A stretch of DNA of 34,304 nucleotides, from assembly GCA_913030615.1 (NCBI GenBank), contig CAJWCW010000010.1, positions 1 through 34,304 on the forward strand, given 5' to 3'. Made by a program: the position numbers and the translations under genes. The notes below the pieces were generated by a model, which was given only the letters and a program-made list of their open reading frames with translations, had not been told where the DNA came from and made no database searches. The stretch is from an uncultured Gammaproteobacteria bacterium. GTDB taxonomy: Bacteria; Pseudomonadota; Gammaproteobacteria; Pseudomonadales; Azotimanducaceae. Below, in pieces: positions 17,672 to 26,338 of this stretch (position 1 is the stretch's first letter; each line of letters opens with the position of its first letter).

Positions 17672-17817
17672 GGGCAATAGCTCCTGAGTTAGCTTTCTTT
17701 AGCCCTCCCATATTGCCCCGATAGATTTGTTTGAGAAACCTTTTCCGAGGAACTAAGTGGATCTGCGGATGCACCTGCTAAACTCGATCGAAAATCACTC
17801 GCTGAGTTAGGGAAGAA

Positions 17818-17892
17818 ATGGCGTGTTGTAACGGTCATACGCGTGAGCTACCGGCAGGATGGATTATTGGCGACGTAAGTGACGGCCTATAG
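17818..17892 (+). other. Possible 24-codon leader ORF overlapping nuclease start
   Basis: ATG 17818 has AGGG five bases upstream and reads 24 codons to TAG at 17890-17892. Its last base is the first base of the GTG start at 17892 (TAGTG). The nuclease GTG itself has no good ribosome binding site. Translation of this ORF could therefore reinitiate at the nuclease gene. It begins MACCNG and has no known match. Confidence 0.25.
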
Positions 17893-18935
17893 TGCCTAGG
17901 CATCGAGGTACCTTTAAACCAAGTCGACCCGAGCCCTACGAGCTTTCCCGTGGGCGAGTAGAGGACTTTATTCAGTGTCCCGCATGTTTTTGGCTCGACC
18001 GCGTGAAAGGAGTCAAATTCCCATCCATCCCTGGCTTCAACATTAACAGTGCCACGGATCTACTACTTAAGCGCGATTTCAATAGGTATCGCGAGAGCCA
18101 GTCGCCTCACCCATTCATGATTCGAAATGGGTTAAAGCATCTGGTGCCATTTGCGCATGAAGACCTAGAGCGTTGGGTAAACGCACTGCATTTCGGCGCC
18201 TCGCTCAACCACTTCAATACCCTCCACGAAGAAACCAACATCCTTTTTGGCGGCGGTATCGATGATGTTTGGCAAAACGTCGAGACGGGAGAGCTTCACA
18301 TCGTCGACTACAAAAGTACCTCCCAAGGCGTGATGTCCCCGAAAAAAGAACCAAGAAAGATCAATCTAGAAGGCCGATGGAAACAAGCGTACAAACGACA
18401 AATCGAAATGTATCAGTGGATCCTTCGGCGCAAAGGTTTTCCGGTCAACGATACCGGTTATTTCGTCTATGTCGACGGTCAGCACTACGGCGTTGACGGC
18501 ATGCTCGACGATACCGAAAACCAAGCGAATATGGGTTTCACAGCGACCTTACTCACTTACCGAGGTGATGACTCGTGGGTTGGCGATGTCCTGGAGAGCA
18601 TTCGCACAGTGTTATACCAAAACCAATGCCCGGACCATCAAGCAGATTGCGAACACGCGCGGTTCGTCGATGGCGTCACAGAGGCGATGGCTGAAACCAT
18701 CGTTATGAATGGAGGTAATCAACAGATGGCGAAATTCATTAGCAACGATTTAAAAGAGGCCGCTGACCGCGTGGCTGAAGCATGTCAAAAATTGCAGCAA
18801 AGCTTGTCGAAAAGGGCCTATCCCGAATCGGACAGTGAATTAATCGATTTCCTACGCGTTCAACTGCAAGGCGGTGAGGATCAACTTCGATCCATTGCAG
18901 AGGACGTTTTGACGAGAGATTCCGAAAACGACTAG
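17892..18935 (+). CDS. PD-(D/E)XK nuclease-family protein (RecB/Cas4-like)
   Basis: 347 residues of a stand-alone nuclease-like family found in environmental bacteria. N-terminal 'LSRGRVEDFIQCPACFWLDR' (18-37) is characteristic, followed by 'FNINSATDLLLKRDF'. The nuclease core has D124/D125 in 'GGIDDVW', D139-Y-K141 in 'IVDYKST', and Q170 in 'RQIEMYQ'. Cysteines C29, C32, C246 and C253 recall Fe-S-containing Cas4/AddB nucleases, but their spacing (C-x2-C and C-x6-C) is not the standard one. The start is GTG, with no clear ribosome binding site. No cas genes or helicase are nearby, so a role in DNA repair or defence is open. The C-terminal region is helical (about 265-345). Confidence 0.85.
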   Translation: MPRHRGTFKPSRPEPYELSRGRVEDFIQCPACFWLDRVKGVKFPSIPGFNINSATDLLLKRDFNRYRESQSPHPFMIRNGLKHLVPFAHEDLERWVNALHFGASLNHFNTLHEETNILFGGGIDDVWQNVETGELHIVDYKSTSQGVMSPKKEPRKINLEGRWKQAYKRQIEMYQWILRRKGFPVNDTGYFVYVDGQHYGVDGMLDDTENQANMGFTATLLTYRGDDSWVGDVLESIRTVLYQNQCPDHQADCEHARFVDGVTEAMAETIVMNGGNQQMAKFISNDLKEAADRVAEACQKLQQSLSKRAYPESDSELIDFLRVQLQGGEDQLRSIAEDVLTRDSEND

Positions 18936-19021
18936 ATCATCTATTCGCCCCTCGACTCGATCCCTCGACGAATCCGACACCGCATCGGTATCCTAATCAT
19001 CGACGACCAACGAGTTGAACC

Positions 19022-20104
19022 ATGTCGCAAGATCATCTGAACGACGACCAAAAACAGTGTTTTTTCAACGACGGCTTCATCGTCATCAAAAATATCGTTC
19101 CACGCTCCTACATCAAAGCGGCGAAAGAATTAATCGAAGACGTCTTGCCACGGGATCAACGGATCCTACTGGTGCCTCGAGAACTCGCTATCCATCCAAA
19201 TGTCCTAAGGCTATTCAATGAAACCAGTCTTAAAACCATTCTGGAGACCGAGCTCGGACCATTCCCGGAGGTGATCAGTTCGCAAGTTGCTGTGACACCC
19301 GGATTCGACACAATGGGGGGAAGACCACGCCCTCACGTGGATGGGAGTTGGAGTGGGGCGATACCCGATTCAGCGAACGATATTGAACCCGTGAGGGGTC
19401 GCCCCCTAGACCCTGCACCGTATTTTGGCGAAAACGATGATCGACGCGGCAGCAACGATGGCCAATTGTGGCAAGATCCGGACCGAACCATATCCCTTGG
19501 TAGTTACTCAGCGCTGGTAGGCGTCGCCCTCAACGATCAATCCATACCTGGACGGGGGCAATTCGCCGTTCTCAAAGGCATGCACGAAACAGTCGAATCC
19601 GCGTTCCGCTTTCAGCGCGATACCGGAGGCGTCATCGGACCGGAGGGACCAGACTGGCCACGCATCAAGGCGACGGAGGAGGGGCAAACCTACTTGAATG
19701 GATTGCCGGAGTCGGTCCGGGCACGTATGCAAAAGATGCGCAAACACAGCAATCCGGTTGATGGCTGGGAATGGCCAGAATTGACTCCTGTCCTTTTAGA
19801 AGAAGGTGACGCGGTCATCGCGCTACACAGTTGTCCACATACGGCCACGCCCAATCGTGGAGCGGAACCTCGAATGAATATCTATTTCAGAATACGTCGC
19901 TTGCGAGAAGAAAATCCCCACGAAGGCAGTCGCCGCTTGGGTCACGGGGTCAGCGATCACCTGGATCGTGGCTATTACGGCCAGTTCCTCGAATACCCTG
20001 CCACATACAACCCATGGAAGACATCAATCGACAAACTCTGCAACCACTGGGATGAATGGCAAGGGATGCAAGATTTCGTCGCCGAGAATTCTCTAGCGCC
20101 ATAA
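19022..20104 (+). CDS. Phytanoyl-CoA dioxygenase (PhyH) family protein, first of three
   Basis: 360 residues. The iron-binding HxD is H105-x-D107 in 'RPHVDGSW', the distal His is H273 in 'SCPHTATPN', and R284 is the likely 2-oxoglutarate Arg in 'AEPRMNIYF'. The N-terminus 'FFNDGFIVIKNIVP' is typical of PhyH. PhyH enzymes hydroxylate phytanoyl-CoA or, in bacteria, ectoine, phosphonates and many unknown substrates. Here a long insert between the two ligands (about 115-265) sets it apart from the shorter members. The start ATG has only a weak site upstream (GAG at 19011). It is followed after 65 bases by the VOC gene. Confidence 0.85.
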   Translation: MSQDHLNDDQKQCFFNDGFIVIKNIVPRSYIKAAKELIEDVLPRDQRILLVPRELAIHPNVLRLFNETSLKTILETELGPFPEVISSQVAVTPGFDTMGGRPRPHVDGSWSGAIPDSANDIEPVRGRPLDPAPYFGENDDRRGSNDGQLWQDPDRTISLGSYSALVGVALNDQSIPGRGQFAVLKGMHETVESAFRFQRDTGGVIGPEGPDWPRIKATEEGQTYLNGLPESVRARMQKMRKHSNPVDGWEWPELTPVLLEEGDAVIALHSCPHTATPNRGAEPRMNIYFRIRRLREENPHEGSRRLGHGVSDHLDRGYYGQFLEYPATYNPWKTSIDKLCNHWDEWQGMQDFVAENSLAP

Positions 20105-20169
20105 ATAGGACTACCCGTTTACTGCGTCGGCCTTCAATGCTGTCGACAATCGTTACAAGGAACGACGAC

Positions 20170-20565
20170 ATGCCCAAATACCGACACCATCACATTCATC
20201 TCATGAGCCACGACGCGATGGCAGCGGGTAGATTTTATGAATCCATGTTCGGTGCCAAAATCCTCAAATCGAAAGGCGCGAACGGATTACCGCGATGCAA
20301 TATGGAGTTAGACGGACAAACGATATTGATCTCCACCGTGACCGAAGACATCACTCGCATGTCCAAAAACCCGCACCAGCAACTGGGACTAGACCATATA
20401 GGTTTACGAGTCGATGACATGGATGAAGCGGCGATTCAGTTAAAAGGCCTAGGCGCAGAATTTTTGATCGAACCTCGTGAAACCACCCCCGGTGTCCAAA
20501 TCGCGTTCGTCCGCGGTCCGGACGGGGTCAACATTGAGTTGGTTCAATACCCTGACAGAGGCTAG
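20170..20565 (+). CDS. VOC (glyoxalase/dioxygenase fold) family protein
   Basis: 131 residues, a single pair of beta-alpha-beta-beta-beta modules. Metal ligand candidates are H8 or H10, H76 in 'GLDHIGLRV', and E123 in 'VNIELVQYP'. The start is ATG 20170 with AAGGA upstream; the frame is open to 20056, but that overlaps the PhyH gene. Family functions include glyoxalase I, fosfomycin resistance, methylmalonyl-CoA epimerase and ring-cleavage dioxygenase; none can be selected. It lies 65 bases after the PhyH gene on the same strand. Confidence 0.92.
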   Translation: MPKYRHHHIHLMSHDAMAAGRFYESMFGAKILKSKGANGLPRCNMELDGQTILISTVTEDITRMSKNPHQQLGLDHIGLRVDDMDEAAIQLKGLGAEFLIEPRETTPGVQIAFVRGPDGVNIELVQYPDRG

Positions 20566-20595
20566 CCTTAATCCGTCGGCCAAGACATGCCGAAA

Positions 20596-20614
20596 TGGGA
20601 ACTTATCCTTCCCA
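20596..20614. terminator. Candidate hairpin between convergent VOC and GST genes
   Basis: TGGGAA 20596-20601 pairs with TTCCCA 20609-20614 around a seven-base loop. It overlaps the stop of the GST-like gene and lies 31 bases after the VOC stop. No T-run is obvious, so it is weak. Confidence 0.28.
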
Positions 20615-21586
20615 GAAGCACTCGCGCAGCCCAACGTGTTGCAGCCAATTCTCCACGAGCACTAGTTCTTCTACGTCCAACGTATTCCGAATACGTTCAC
20701 TTACCAACTCGGCAGAGAAGGGCGGATAGGGTCGCGTCAAATAACTGACGGTTTCCCCGTAAATACTTGCGTTAAAAGCCTTCGCGCCGACCATCGACGC
20801 TTCACGATTGGCCAGAAGGTAGGGTCTATACGTTGTCTTCATTTCCCCGAGGACAAATTGGGCAAAATCCGTTGATTCCGGAAACGGAGCAAGTTCACCC
20901 ACACCGTTCCAGCTATTAGCTTCCGTCTCCGACCATGCAATAACTTTCGGGAACCCTGACGTCACTTTTTTCGGAGTTGGATCCATATTGGTGTGCGCTC
21001 GAAGACCACCAAGAACAATGCAATCCACGGCGGTGGGTCGATCGCCCAAAAGATAGGCTGACTGATTGAGCTGCGCCTCCGCAGCTTCAAGAATACGGAC
21101 GTATTCGGCTTCAGCAGCGGCCTGTTGTTGCTTTGATTCAGTACCAGTCGCCCGACATGCTCGAGGGCCCCAATTCAATACCTGAGCCGCAGCCGCCTCG
21201 TTTCCCCCTGACATTCGTAGCGACGCGAAGCGAGCACTTTCTTCATGGTGCCATCGGTAATGCACCATCGTTCGTGCAATCCATTCATCAAAGTACTCCT
21301 CGACTACGTGCACGAGCACCCCGAGGGGACCATCGGGGTACATCCGCCGATCTACAAAGCGGCCGTCTAACATAGTCATAAGCGGTGTCGTGTCAGCAAT
21401 CATCCAGTTTTCCGGCGTGTGTAGTACAGGGACTTGATGGGTCCCCGAACGGCTCTCGATTTCCTCACGCATATCCGGCGTCTTAGACCGCAATTCGAAT
21501 TCGGCGCCATAGAACAGCATGGCGGCTTCCAGCTTCCTCGTGAAATAACTAAGTTCGCCACCGTATACGATAAATTTCCTTGGCAT
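20603..21586 (-). CDS. Glutathione S-transferase-like protein
   Basis: 327 residues. An N-terminal thioredoxin-like domain (about 3-80, 'YGGELSYFTRKLEAAMLFYGAEFELR' with the cis-Pro in 'HQVPVLHT') is followed by an all-helical C-terminal domain ('LLGDRPTAVDCIVLGGLRAH'). This is longer than standard GSTs (about 200-220), with about 90 extra C-terminal residues, as in some GST-like proteins of aquatic bacteria. The usual catalytic Ser/Tyr is not obvious, but S13 or Y14 lie at the right place. Could act in conjugation or as an electrophile-handling or isomerase enzyme. It is convergent with the VOC gene. Confidence 0.87.
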   Translation of the reverse strand: MPRKFIVYGGELSYFTRKLEAAMLFYGAEFELRSKTPDMREEIESRSGTHQVPVLHTPENWMIADTTPLMTMLDGRFVDRRMYPDGPLGVLVHVVEEYFDEWIARTMVHYRWHHEESARFASLRMSGGNEAAAAQVLNWGPRACRATGTESKQQQAAAEAEYVRILEAAEAQLNQSAYLLGDRPTAVDCIVLGGLRAHTNMDPTPKKVTSGFPKVIAWSETEANSWNGVGELAPFPESTDFAQFVLGEMKTTYRPYLLANREASMVGAKAFNASIYGETVSYLTRPYPPFSAELVSERIRNTLDVEELVLVENWLQHVGLRECFWEG

Positions 21587-21663
21587 GACAGGCCCCTATT
21601 TCCAGCGAGTCAGGCAACCATAGCAAAGTGAACAGGACCATACGGTCCGGTCACCATCGATAG

Positions 21664-22131
21664 TCACGGGGAACAAGGACTTTCGACAACTAAATGACAA
21701 CGCAGCGCCTCCTGTCCATGCTCCCATTCCAGCTCCCGGATAAGGTAGGCAACGTTTGCTATCGGATAAGGCAACTGATCCAAAAACTTGCGATAACTCA
21801 GCTCGTACCTTTCTAGCGCAATGAGAACGGTTTCGGCCTCCTCCCGACTCTCAAAAGTCATCCCATTGCCATAAAGATGCGTGCCCATCACCCGTTGAAG
21901 GTATTCAATGCGCGCTTCATGAGGTTGTTGTTCAAATCGAAGTGCCAACGCCTCGGTTGGAGCCCAACGAGCAACGTCTTCCCTGACAGATGCCTCGTCC
22001 GGCAGCGCTTTCAACGCATCACCCATGAGCGTACTGCTCCAGAAGACGACGGCCTTGTTAAGCGTATTGTGGTTTGGGTGGGACAATCGGTGCCGTAATG
22101 TAGGATCGATTATCCACGCTAGATGACTCAT
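21664..22131 (-). CDS. Hypothetical protein, 155 aa
   Basis: No recognised family. It is soluble, with no signal peptide or membrane segment, and appears largely helical. Features are a His-rich start (HRLSHPNHN), an acidic stretch with 'EEAETVLIALERYELSYRKFLDQL' and a C-terminal 'WEHGQEALRCHLVV'. It is 77 bases upstream of the GST-like gene on the same strand, and starts near the sialidase-like lipoprotein gene on the other strand. The ATG has only a weak AAGGACGG upstream. Coding is supported by length and the absence of a better gene on the opposite strand. Confidence 0.6.
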   Translation of the reverse strand: MSHLAWIIDPTLRHRLSHPNHNTLNKAVVFWSSTLMGDALKALPDEASVREDVARWAPTEALALRFEQQPHEARIEYLQRVMGTHLYGNGMTFESREEAETVLIALERYELSYRKFLDQLPYPIANVAYLIRELEWEHGQEALRCHLVVESPCSP

Positions 22132-22272
22132 ACGTCTGCGCTACCGCCGTCCTTGAGAAACTTTCCCCACGCCGATTTTAACCGAGCAAGGACATCTTGG
22201 GTCGTGCGTGGCGAAAGGCATTTAATGAATGTCGTCAAAACAACTTGCGAGACCTTGATAAAAGGAGCGCGA

Positions 22273-23586
22273 ATGCTTTTTTTGGTCCATGCTCACGTAT
22301 TGTCATCGGCAGCGAGCCCATCTTTGACGGCTAAGACCAAGAATATCTACCTGACCTCACCTTCGTTATTAGTCCTAGTTTTTTCACTCGCGATCAGCGG
22401 GTGCGGCGAGAATCAAATCGGTCGACGTGATGTCGATGTCCGAATGATTGAAACGGATGCGAAGCCCGGCAGTTCCGCGCCCCATCTCGCTACCGACGTT
22501 GACGGCCTGGTCGTATTGAGTTGGCTTGAACCAAATGGCCTCAAGACCGCACTGCGATACAGCGTCTTCGAACGAGATGAATGGGCACCTTCGAATTTAG
22601 TGGCCACGGGCGCTAATTGGTTCGTCAACTGGGCAGACTTTCCATCCGTTACGCCGATTTCGGGAAGCCTATGGGCCGCGCATTGGTTGGTTCGGCAGCC
22701 TGCCGGCGGCTATGCCTACGACGTCGAAATAGCTCGCTCCACTGACGCCGGAATCACTTGGTCTGAATCAGAGAAACCCCATCACGACGGTACTCCAAGC
22801 GAACATGGTTTCGTGAGCCTCGGCTCATACCAAGAGGAGGTCATAGCCGTTTGGTTAGATGGCCGAGAAATGGTAGGCGGACACCATGGATCTGGCGAGA
22901 AGACCACGGGCGGCATGACGCTGCGATCAGCCAGTGCCGCAATGGGGAAACCGTTTCAAAAGTTTCAAGTGGTAGACGATCTCGTTTGCGATTGCTGTCA
23001 AACCGATCTCGCCATCGCTCAAAGTGGTCCTATCTTGGCGTACCGCGACAGAACTTCCAATGAGATCCGAGATATCTATGTTTCGCGACTACTGGAGGGA
23101 CGTTGGGAGCCGGGGCGCTCAATTTTTCAGGATAAGTGGCGCATCGGGGGTTGTCCCGTCAATGGACCCGCTATTGCGGCGCAAAATGGGTCTGTCGTTG
23201 TCGGATGGTATACCGAAGCAAACTCGACGCCCCTCGTCCGGATGATTCGTTCCGACGATGACGGCAGATCATTCGGACCACCCGTGACCATCGATTCGGA
23301 TTCACCGGTTGGGAGAGTGGATATCGATTTTCTCGAAAGTGGAGAAGCCGTCGTCAGTTGGATGGGCGAAAGCGATCCAGATGAGGGTACGCTCCTTTGG
23401 CGAGTGATTTCAAAAGAGGGCAGGCTAGGACCATTGCAGAAAGTCACGAGCATTAGCACGCGGCGAAATGCTGGCTTCCCACAAATGAGTCGCGTTGGAA
23501 ACGGGCTTCTTTTTGCTTGGACAGACACGTCCAGTAGCGCCTCTACAATTAAAACAGCCCGCGTACTTTTTCCTCACGAGAATTAG
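22273..23586 (+). CDS. Sialidase-like (BNR/Asp-box) lipoprotein with CDCC motif
   Basis: 437 residues. The start is ATG 22273, with AAGGAG five bases upstream; the frame is open upstream to 22123. A lipobox (LAISGC, Cys44) marks a lipoprotein with a long signal sequence. The body carries sialidase Asp boxes ('RSTDAGITW' near 156-164, and a second 'RSDDDGRSF'), consistent with a six-bladed propeller. The catalytic Arg triad of sialidases was not identified, so enzymatic sialidase activity is doubtful. Conserved-looking cysteines occur at C239-D-C-C242 (VCDCCQTD) and C294 (GGCPVNGP), possibly a disulfide or metal site. It is followed at 87 bases by the small Cys-rich secreted protein. Membrane-anchored on the periplasmic side. 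Confidence 0.85.
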   Translation: MLFLVHAHVLSSAASPSLTAKTKNIYLTSPSLLVLVFSLAISGCGENQIGRRDVDVRMIETDAKPGSSAPHLATDVDGLVVLSWLEPNGLKTALRYSVFERDEWAPSNLVATGANWFVNWADFPSVTPISGSLWAAHWLVRQPAGGYAYDVEIARSTDAGITWSESEKPHHDGTPSEHGFVSLGSYQEEVIAVWLDGREMVGGHHGSGEKTTGGMTLRSASAAMGKPFQKFQVVDDLVCDCCQTDLAIAQSGPILAYRDRTSNEIRDIYVSRLLEGRWEPGRSIFQDKWRIGGCPVNGPAIAAQNGSVVVGWYTEANSTPLVRMIRSDDDGRSFGPPVTIDSDSPVGRVDIDFLESGEAVVSWMGESDPDEGTLLWRVISKEGRLGPLQKVTSISTRRNAGFPQMSRVGNGLLFAWTDTSSSASTIKTARVLFPHEN

Positions 23587-23673
23587 CGTCCGATCAACCA
23601 CCTCAAGGATTCGCAGCCTTGCGCTAAACGGATCGATCTGATCAGCTACAAGAAATCAAAAGGAAACAACTCC

Positions 23674-24018
23674 ATGATGAAGACAGGATCAATTTGGATG
23701 GCGGGAACCTGCCTTATCGTTCTCGCAGCCGGGGCTTTCGCTGCACATCACGAAGGAGCGTCTGAGACGATCGCAAACGATGCCAAGCCGTTATCGGAAC
23801 CCGAGAAAGAGACCTCCAGCGCGAAAACAAAAACGGAGGAGGGCCAGCCGGCCGGTCCTACTAACCAAAACCCATGCATGGAGGACATTAGAAAACATTG
23901 CGCCGATTCTTTTGGCACCGGCGATCGTGGTGCTGTCATGCAGTGCATCCAAGAAAACTACACGAATTTTACCGAGCAGTGTCAGGAAGCGATTCAAGCG
24001 CGCATGCAAGGACAATAA
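23674..24018 (+). CDS. Small secreted Cys-rich (GLG1-like) protein
   Basis: 114 residues. A signal peptide (cleavage near residue 23, AGAFAA) is followed by an acidic, Thr/Glu/Pro-rich linker (about 25-66) and one Cys-rich repeat with four cysteines in the 'C..DI..HC......GAVM.C...N...F...C' pattern (about 68-110) of the GLG1 type. ATG 23674 is favoured, with AGGA nine bases upstream. Function unknown; possibly periplasmic. It may pair functionally with the Cys-containing sialidase-like lipoprotein 87 bases upstream. It ends ten bases from the convergent esterase. Confidence 0.8.
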   Translation: MMKTGSIWMAGTCLIVLAAGAFAAHHEGASETIANDAKPLSEPEKETSSAKTKTEEGQPAGPTNQNPCMEDIRKHCADSFGTGDRGAVMQCIQENYTNFTEQCQEAIQARMQGQ

Positions 24019-24028
24019 ACGAACGACA

Positions 24029-24949
24029 TTACTCAGTACTGAATAACCAGCGGAGCGAATCCGCGAAGATTGCGCCGGCATGGCGTAGCGAATGTGTCCC
24101 CTCGCCAAACACAAATCGATGTTCGTAATCCGCAAACTCGAGCGCGCTAGCCATCTGTTGGTTTGCCAATGGCCAGTTCCCTAGCCAATTATCGAGGTCG
24201 TGCTTGCCACTCTGGAGGAACACTCTTAATGGTTTTTTCACGCTCGTCCTGACTAAATAAGGGTAGTTGTGGCCCCCACGTATGTTGGTATACGAGCCGC
24301 AGTGGCTCAGCACCAATCCAAACGCGGAGGAATCGTGCCAAGCTGCATTGAATGCACAGATGCCGCCACTCGACATTCCGCATATAAGGCGCTCACGAGG
24401 ATCAGCGTTAAGCTCACATCCAAGAGTCGATTCGACCATCGGGATGAGTTCGTCGTTAATGAAGTTCACGTAACGTGGCGTGATCGAATCGTATTCGTAC
24501 GACCGACCCCGGTCAGGATAAGTTCCGTCGGGAACGGGCTCATCGGGAGTCCCGGGATTCACGAAGATCCCCACAATGGGTGGAAGCTCTTTTGCATCAA
24601 TCAGAGAATCGAACACGGCCGGCGCACAAACCGATCCCGCACGATGAACGTAGCCAGCGCCATCGTTAAACAACGCTAGGGCAGGTTGCATCTTCTGAGG
24701 ATCAAATTCTGGCGGAGTGTAAATCCAGATATCACGCGTGGTACTCGGAAAAATCTCGGAACCACGCCAATCACGGATTTTTTTCACGTTCCCCCGTGGT
24801 ATCGATCGAGGCGATGCCTCGGCACAAGGGTTGTACTGGTTATCGTCGATCATCGCAGCGGATGGGAATGCTCGAGGCTTGGGTAAATTATCGTTTTCCG
24901 GTAGGCGATCGAGACCATGGGCGATAAAAGCTTCGACATCTAGCGGCAT
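24029..24949 (-). CDS. Esterase D-like alpha/beta hydrolase (putative)
   Basis: 306 residues. The N-terminal half ('TRDIWIYTPPEFDPQKMQPALALFNDG') matches the enterochelin-esterase/Fes and esterase D (PF00756-type) pattern. The nucleophile is S193 in 'GMSSGG', the acid D251 or D253 in 'SGKHDLDNW', and the base H286 in 'EGTHS'. The substrate is unknown. The start is supported by AGGAG seven bases upstream of ATG 24949. No signal peptide is evident, so cytoplasmic. It is divergent from MscS across 199 bases. Confidence 0.88.
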   Translation of the reverse strand: MPLDVEAFIAHGLDRLPENDNLPKPRAFPSAAMIDDNQYNPCAEASPRSIPRGNVKKIRDWRGSEIFPSTTRDIWIYTPPEFDPQKMQPALALFNDGAGYVHRAGSVCAPAVFDSLIDAKELPPIVGIFVNPGTPDEPVPDGTYPDRGRSYEYDSITPRYVNFINDELIPMVESTLGCELNADPRERLICGMSSGGICAFNAAWHDSSAFGLVLSHCGSYTNIRGGHNYPYLVRTSVKKPLRVFLQSGKHDLDNWLGNWPLANQQMASALEFADYEHRFVFGEGTHSLRHAGAIFADSLRWLFSTE

Positions 24950-25148
24950 CGTTTACTCCTGCGAAAAAATCCTTAAGTTTGGCAATTATAGTGCGCTAAA
25001 AGGAATCGATTGGGTTCCCTAAAGTGATACCTGGCTCTGCCGAATAGCATCCTACATTCTTGGTCAAAATCGAATCACTAGTCGAACCATTCATTGCAAT
25101 GTCGAAACGCAGGTGCAATGTTTGCAGAGGTTATAAGGAGACTGAATT

Positions 25149-26300
25149 GTGACCGATACGGTACTCGCACCAACCGGCGATCAAGAGCACGTCGGATTTT
25201 CCCCGCTGTCAGAAGAATTGCCGAGCATCGTCGATTGGTTACCCGACGGGTTGATTCCGATCTGGGAAATCATTCTGGCAACGCCCTTTCTTGCCGCTCT
25301 CGTCATCGCAATAACGTTTTACCTATTAGCCGTCGTTTTGCGCGGCGTCATTTTTTTGGGCTTAGGCCGTCTAGCAAACATGACGGACTCGCTATTGGAC
25401 GACGACGTCCTCCAATACCTACGCAAACCAGCATTCACCTCGGTTCTCTATTTTGGCCTCACGCTAGCGACGAATGCGGCACCACTTCCTTTTGGCAAGC
25501 AGTTAATCATCAACATTTTGATGTCGGTCATTATCGGCAGCTGGATGCGCGCATCGATATTGATATCAACCGTGTTACTTGACACGTTAGAACAACACCA
25601 TCGGTTCAGCTTGATCGAAATACGAACGAAGCCGTTATTCGATCTCACCGCGAAAATCCTAACCATTCTCGTCGGCAGCTACTTGCTTTTACTCATTTGG
25701 GGCATTAATCCACTCGGGTGGCTTGCCTCGGCTGGCATTGTGGGTATTGCCATTGGTTTTGCGGCACAGGACACCCTGGCAAATGTCTTCTCAGGCTTTT
25801 TCATTGTCGCCGACGCCCCCTACAGGATTGGTGATTACATCACCCTCGACACTGGTGAACGCGGATTAGTGTCGCGCATCGGACTACGGAGCACTCGTTT
25901 ACTTACGCGAGACGACGTCGAAATCACCATCCCTAACGGCGTTATCGCTAGCGCTAAAATCGTCAACGAGAGTGGGGGGCCATACCTAAAGATTCGAGTG
26001 CCCATCGCCTTCGGGGTCGCCTACGGATCTGATGTCGACCAAGTCTCCGAAGTCGTCCAATCCATTGCCCAATCGCATCCATCGGTTTGCGAGCAACCGC
26101 AGCCAATGGTTCGAATGCGTGCATTTGGCGGATCCAGCCTTGATTTCGAACTCCTTGTCTGGATTGAGGACCCTCAATACAAAGGTTCGATTTCTCACGA
26201 TCTATTTGTCGAGATTTACAAGGCCTTTGGACGCGAAGACATCGAAATACCGTATTCGAAACAAGACCTTTACATAAAGGAACTGCCGCAGAAGGAATAG
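25149..26300 (+). CDS. MscS-family mechanosensitive channel
   Basis: 383 residues. Hydrophobic segments at about 39-68, 96-145 and 167-186 precede the pore-lining helix (187-220, 'GWLASAGIVGIAIGFAAQDTLANVFSG', rich in Gly/Ala), followed by the MscS beta domain ('IGDYITLDTGERGLVSRIGLRSTRL') and alpha/beta C-terminal region. This is a homo-heptameric channel opened by membrane tension, releasing solutes during hypo-osmotic shock. The start is GTG 25149, with AAGGAG eight bases upstream. It converges with the epimerase gene. Confidence 0.95.
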   Translation: MTDTVLAPTGDQEHVGFSPLSEELPSIVDWLPDGLIPIWEIILATPFLAALVIAITFYLLAVVLRGVIFLGLGRLANMTDSLLDDDVLQYLRKPAFTSVLYFGLTLATNAAPLPFGKQLIINILMSVIIGSWMRASILISTVLLDTLEQHHRFSLIEIRTKPLFDLTAKILTILVGSYLLLLIWGINPLGWLASAGIVGIAIGFAAQDTLANVFSGFFIVADAPYRIGDYITLDTGERGLVSRIGLRSTRLLTRDDVEITIPNGVIASAKIVNESGGPYLKIRVPIAFGVAYGSDVDQVSEVVQSIAQSHPSVCEQPQPMVRMRAFGGSSLDFELLVWIEDPQYKGSISHDLFVEIYKAFGREDIEIPYSKQDLYIKELPQKE

Positions 26301-26318
26301 TTCACAATCGAAAATGGC

Positions 26319-26338
26319 CCTCAGGAGCTCAGCTGAGG
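26319..26338. terminator. Candidate hairpin between convergent MscS and epimerase genes
   Basis: CCTCAG 26319-26324 pairs with CTGAGG 26333-26338 with an eight-base loop, overlapping the epimerase stop. On the minus strand it is followed by ATTTTC. A bidirectional terminator is possible but weak. Confidence 0.3.

Noticed and set aside
17892-18935. Cas4 of a CRISPR system
   Set aside because: No CRISPR repeats or cas genes are near, and the cysteine spacing is not that of Cas4.
22273-23586. True sialidase activity
   Set aside because: Asp boxes are present but the catalytic Arg triad and Tyr/Glu were not seen, so only the fold is called.
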